Below, in pieces: positions 6,023 to 7,827 of a stretch of 7,827 nt of DNA (position 1 is its first letter; each line of letters begins with the position of its first letter). The notes beneath the pieces are model-generated. The model worked only from the letters and a program-made list of their open reading frames with translations. It searched no databases and had not been told where the DNA came from. The stretch spans positions 1-7,827 of the forward strand of contig JABJCS010000123.1 in the NCBI GenBank assembly GCA_018665505.1. The letters are read 5' to 3'. Made by a program: the position numbers and the translations under genes. The DNA comes from Alphaproteobacteria bacterium. GTDB taxonomy: Bacteria; Pseudomonadota; Alphaproteobacteria; UBA8366.

Positions 6023-6080
6023 GCCGGCACGGTGTTGCTGCGTTCAGGTGACGGAGGCGATAAGCGCCCTTTGGCTGGTC

Positions 6081-6107
6081 TTAAGATAAATCCGGGACAA
6101 GTTACCT
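6081..6107 (-). repeat. Right copy of an about 26-bp inverted repeat (TGTCCC family)
   Basis: On the minus strand this matches the element at 5611-5636 with 24 identical positions. It lies 58 bp after the stop codon of the 102-residue gene, in opposite orientation to the left copy, so the two bracket that gene in a 497-bp unit. The TTAAGATAAATCC sequence forms no obvious terminator. Confidence 0.6.
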
Positions 6108-6127
6108 AAAGCGAATCTACAGGCGTG

Positions 6128-6146
6128 ACTGCATCACGTACGCAGT
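6128..6146. promoter_or_regulatory. 19-bp near-palindrome, candidate operator upstream of the MFS gene
   Basis: ACTGCAT-CACGT-ACGCAGT: 7-bp arms with one mismatch around a 5-bp centre, about 130 bp before the MFS start codon. Size and symmetry suit a dimeric repressor, but no regulator gene is in the window and no clear promoter is seen next to it. The rest of the 256-bp gap before the MFS gene shows nothing else I can support beyond the repeat at 6081-6107. Confidence 0.25.
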
Positions 6147-6278
6147 TCCGGATTGTGCGGATTGTGTAGAAGATTACCTGTATCGGTGAGCTGCTACCTC
6201 GACGTAACTCTCAGACTTCCGGGTGACAATCCAACATCGTCAGCGGCCTCGTTGGGTTTCCGGGCAGAGGTAGGACAC

Positions 6279-7484
6279 ATGACGTACCACCGGATTAATT
6301 TTTTCTTCTTAAACATCGGTCATTTTTTCGACCATATGTTTGTTTTGATCTTCGCCACGGTCGCGGCGCTCAGCCTCACGACGGAATGGGGCATGACCTA
6401 TTCGGAGCTCATTCTATACGCGACCCCAGGGCTCGTCGCCTTCGGCGCGCTCGCCGTTCCTGTTGGCTGGCTGGCAGACAAATGGAGCCGTGAGAGCATG
6501 ATGGCGATTTTCTTCATCGGCATCGGCGCGAGCACGGCTTTTACCTCGCTTGCTGAGACACCTTTGCAAATTGGGGTCGGGTTGCTGTTCATTGGCATAT
6601 TTGCCGCAATCTATCATCCCGTCGGCATCGCCATGGTCGTCCACGGTCGGGAGAAAACAGGCATTCCGCTCGCGATTAACGGCATCTTCGGTAATATGGG
6701 CATCGCGGTGGCCGCCCTCATGGCCGGGTTGCTGATCGACACCAATGGCTGGCGTGCCGCCTTTGTTGTACCGGGACTTATCTCGATCGGTTTTGGCTTC
6801 GCCTACATCTTGTTCATTCGCGCTGGCCGCGCCGCACGTGCGGCTGAAGTCGCCAGTGGTGCAGCTGCCAAGAAGGCTGGTGCGGGGACAATGACGATCG
6901 ATCGTACCCTCATTATTCGAACCTTCGCGATCATCTTCACCACCACTGCGATTGGCGGCTTTATCATGCGGAGTACGACATTCGCCTTGCCCAAAATTTT
7001 CGATGAACGACTGACGGATATCGCAAATAGTGCGACTTTAATTGGGATGTATAGTTTTCTGGTTTTTGCTGTTGCCGCGTTTGCGCAGCTCGCCGTCGGG
7101 TATCTCATCGACCGCTATTCCATTCGCATTATCTTTGCCGTCGTCGCGGCGCTGCAGGCCATCTTCTTCGTCATTATGGTAAATTTAACCGGGCTACCGG
7201 CACTCCTTATCTCGCTTGGATTCATGCTGGTGGTGTTCGGGCAGATCCCCATCAACGACGTGCTCGTCGGTCGCATCACGCGGAGCGAGTGGCGCAGCCG
7301 CGCCTACGCCCTTCGATATGTGATAACGTTCTCAGTCTCTGCGACGGCGATACCGTTGATTGCCTGGATTCACGCCGAATGGAGCTTCGTTATCCTCTTC
7401 ATTATGATGGCTATAGGTGCAGCAGGTACCTTCACAGTTGTCTTCTTCTTACCCAACGCGATCGCCAAACCGAAACTTTCCTGA
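6279..7484 (+). CDS. Major facilitator superfamily transporter, 12 TM, resembling the fosmidomycin-resistance (Fsr) branch
   Basis: A 401-residue inner-membrane transporter. The ATG at 6279 is chosen because GAGG and TAGGA motifs sit 5-9 bases upstream and the protein then begins directly before TM1 (MTYHRINFFFLNIGHFFDHM); the open frame extends to a TTG at 6153, but that extension is not membrane- or MFS-like. Motif A is present after TM2 as GWLADKWSR (63-71), with its weaker second-half copy GYLIDRYS (274-281). FAAIYHPVGIAMV (108-120) and the following GNMGIAVAALMAG (138-150), then GWRAAF (157-162), resemble the Fsr-type efflux group. A basic, alanine-rich cytoplasmic loop (about 181-208) joins the two six-helix halves. 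It probably uses the proton gradient; direction and substrate are unknown. A flavin monooxygenase gene follows 219 bp downstream on the same strand with no clear terminator between, so co-transcription is possible. Confidence 0.92.
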   Translation: MTYHRINFFFLNIGHFFDHMFVLIFATVAALSLTTEWGMTYSELILYATPGLVAFGALAVPVGWLADKWSRESMMAIFFIGIGASTAFTSLAETPLQIGVGLLFIGIFAAIYHPVGIAMVVHGREKTGIPLAINGIFGNMGIAVAALMAGLLIDTNGWRAAFVVPGLISIGFGFAYILFIRAGRAARAAEVASGAAAKKAGAGTMTIDRTLIIRTFAIIFTTTAIGGFIMRSTTFALPKIFDERLTDIANSATLIGMYSFLVFAVAAFAQLAVGYLIDRYSIRIIFAVVAALQAIFFVIMVNLTGLPALLISLGFMLVVFGQIPINDVLVGRITRSEWRSRAYALRYVITFSVSATAIPLIAWIHAEWSFVILFIMMAIGAAGTFTVVFFLPNAIAKPKLS

Positions 7485-7703
7485 ATGTTTAATCCCGGGA
7501 ACGTAGGTGAGACCGAGGGCAGCCTATGAGGCGGGGCAACCAATCTTGCCGCTCTGTGGTGTTGATCTACGTTACGCTCCAGTCGTCCCCACGGGGCGTT
7601 CTACGTCACCAGGGCCTCTCACATGGGAACTGGATAACTTAAGATCAGTTCGACCCTTTCTGAAAATGCAGCAACAGTCTTTGAGGCTTCATCGGGGTGC
7701 GGT
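7485..7703 (+). other. Non-coding gap between the MFS and monooxygenase genes
   Basis: A 219-bp stretch without a credible gene or a clear hairpin terminator. It contains the palindrome TCCCGGGA (7493-7500) just after the MFS stop, and two copies of a near-identical decamer, TCTACGTTAC (7566-7575) and TCTACGTCAC (7600-7609), 34 bp apart. AACGTAG (7500-7506) and CTACGTT (7567-7573) are inverted copies. An open frame at 7507-7707 has protein-unlike composition and overlaps the next start, so I do not call it. The decamers could be regulator half-sites, but they are short. Confidence 0.4.
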
Positions 7704-7827
7704 ATGAGCGAAAAAATACCGACATACGAGGCAGTCGTCATCGGCAGCGGCATTTCCGGTATGTACGTCACATATCGTCTGCGCGAGCTCGGGGTGAACT
7801 TCCGCGTGTTCGAGGCCGGCTCCGACG
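7704..7827 (+). CDS. FAD-dependent monooxygenase (flavin-containing / Baeyer-Villiger type), N-terminal fragment
   Basis: Only the first 41 residues are in the window. They form a textbook Rossmann dinucleotide-binding unit: beta strand YEAVVIGSGISGMY with GxGxxG at G14-S-G16-I-S-G19, a helix (VTYRLRELG), and a second strand (VNFRVFEAGSD) ending in E38, the acidic residue that binds the ribose of FAD. The sequence style, with VVIGSGISG and FEAGSD, is that of class B flavin monooxygenases such as cyclohexanone monooxygenase, which insert oxygen next to a ketone to make an ester or lactone. The diagnostic FxGxxxHxxxWP/D fingerprint lies outside the window, so other FAD oxidoreductases remain possible. 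The ATG at 7704 is preceded by a weak GGGGTG Shine-Dalgarno. It lies downstream of the MFS gene on the same strand. Confidence 0.8.
   Translation, partial: MSEKIPTYEAVVIGSGISGMYVTYRLRELGVNFRVFEAGSD

Noticed and set aside
6153..6278. N-terminal extension of the MFS gene from a TTG.
   Set aside because: The 42 extra residues are unlike a transporter N-terminus, and the ATG at 6279 has a ribosome-binding site and starts right before TM1.
7579..7600. GTCCCCACGGGGC-type short inverted repeat as a possible terminator for the MFS gene.
   Set aside because: The loop would be only two bases and no T tract follows.
7507..7707. A 66-codon open frame (GTG start) before the monooxygenase.
   Set aside because: Protein-unlike composition, no ribosome-binding site, and overlap with the well-supported start at 7704.

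Overview
The window looks like part of a catabolic or accessory region of a free-living proteobacterium, most likely an alphaproteobacterium. This is judged from protein style, moderately high GC, Shine-Dalgarno use and the mix of oxidoreductases; no ribosomal or other phylogenetic marker is present, so the taxon is a guess. There are eight protein genes, two of them cut by the window edges. I see no tRNA, rRNA, CRISPR array or recognisable transposase.

Layout. 1-1949 (minus): most of a molybdenum hydroxylase large subunit (xanthine dehydrogenase / CO dehydrogenase-like superfamily), C-terminus off the left edge. 1950-2252: a divergent control region with a sigma-54-like -24 element on each side. 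2253-2900 (plus): a glutathione S-transferase family protein. 2988-3656 (minus): a secreted alpha/beta-hydrolase-like protein with a GTG start, an unusual G-rich tract just after the signal peptide and a hairpin abutting the start codon. 3777-4778 (plus): an aldo/keto reductase. 4818-5537 (minus): a dienelactone hydrolase family protein, convergent with the reductase and sharing a clear hairpin terminator. 5714-6022 (plus): a 102-residue protein I do not recognise, enclosed by a pair of about 26-bp inverted repeats. 6279-7484 (plus): a 12-helix MFS transporter. 7704 to the right edge (plus): the N-terminus of an FAD-dependent monooxygenase.

How the genes might work together (inference): transporter, flavin monooxygenase (possibly Baeyer-Villiger type), dienelactone-type hydrolase, aldo/keto reductase, glutathione transferase and Mo-hydroxylase are the enzyme types expected for breakdown of a cyclic or aromatic substrate. 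The genes change strand repeatedly and do not form one operon, so this is a neighbourhood rather than a proven pathway.

The most interesting points outside the genes are the paired sigma-54-like promoters, the inverted-repeat-bounded small gene, and a family of short elements with the core TGTCCC scattered in intergenic DNA.
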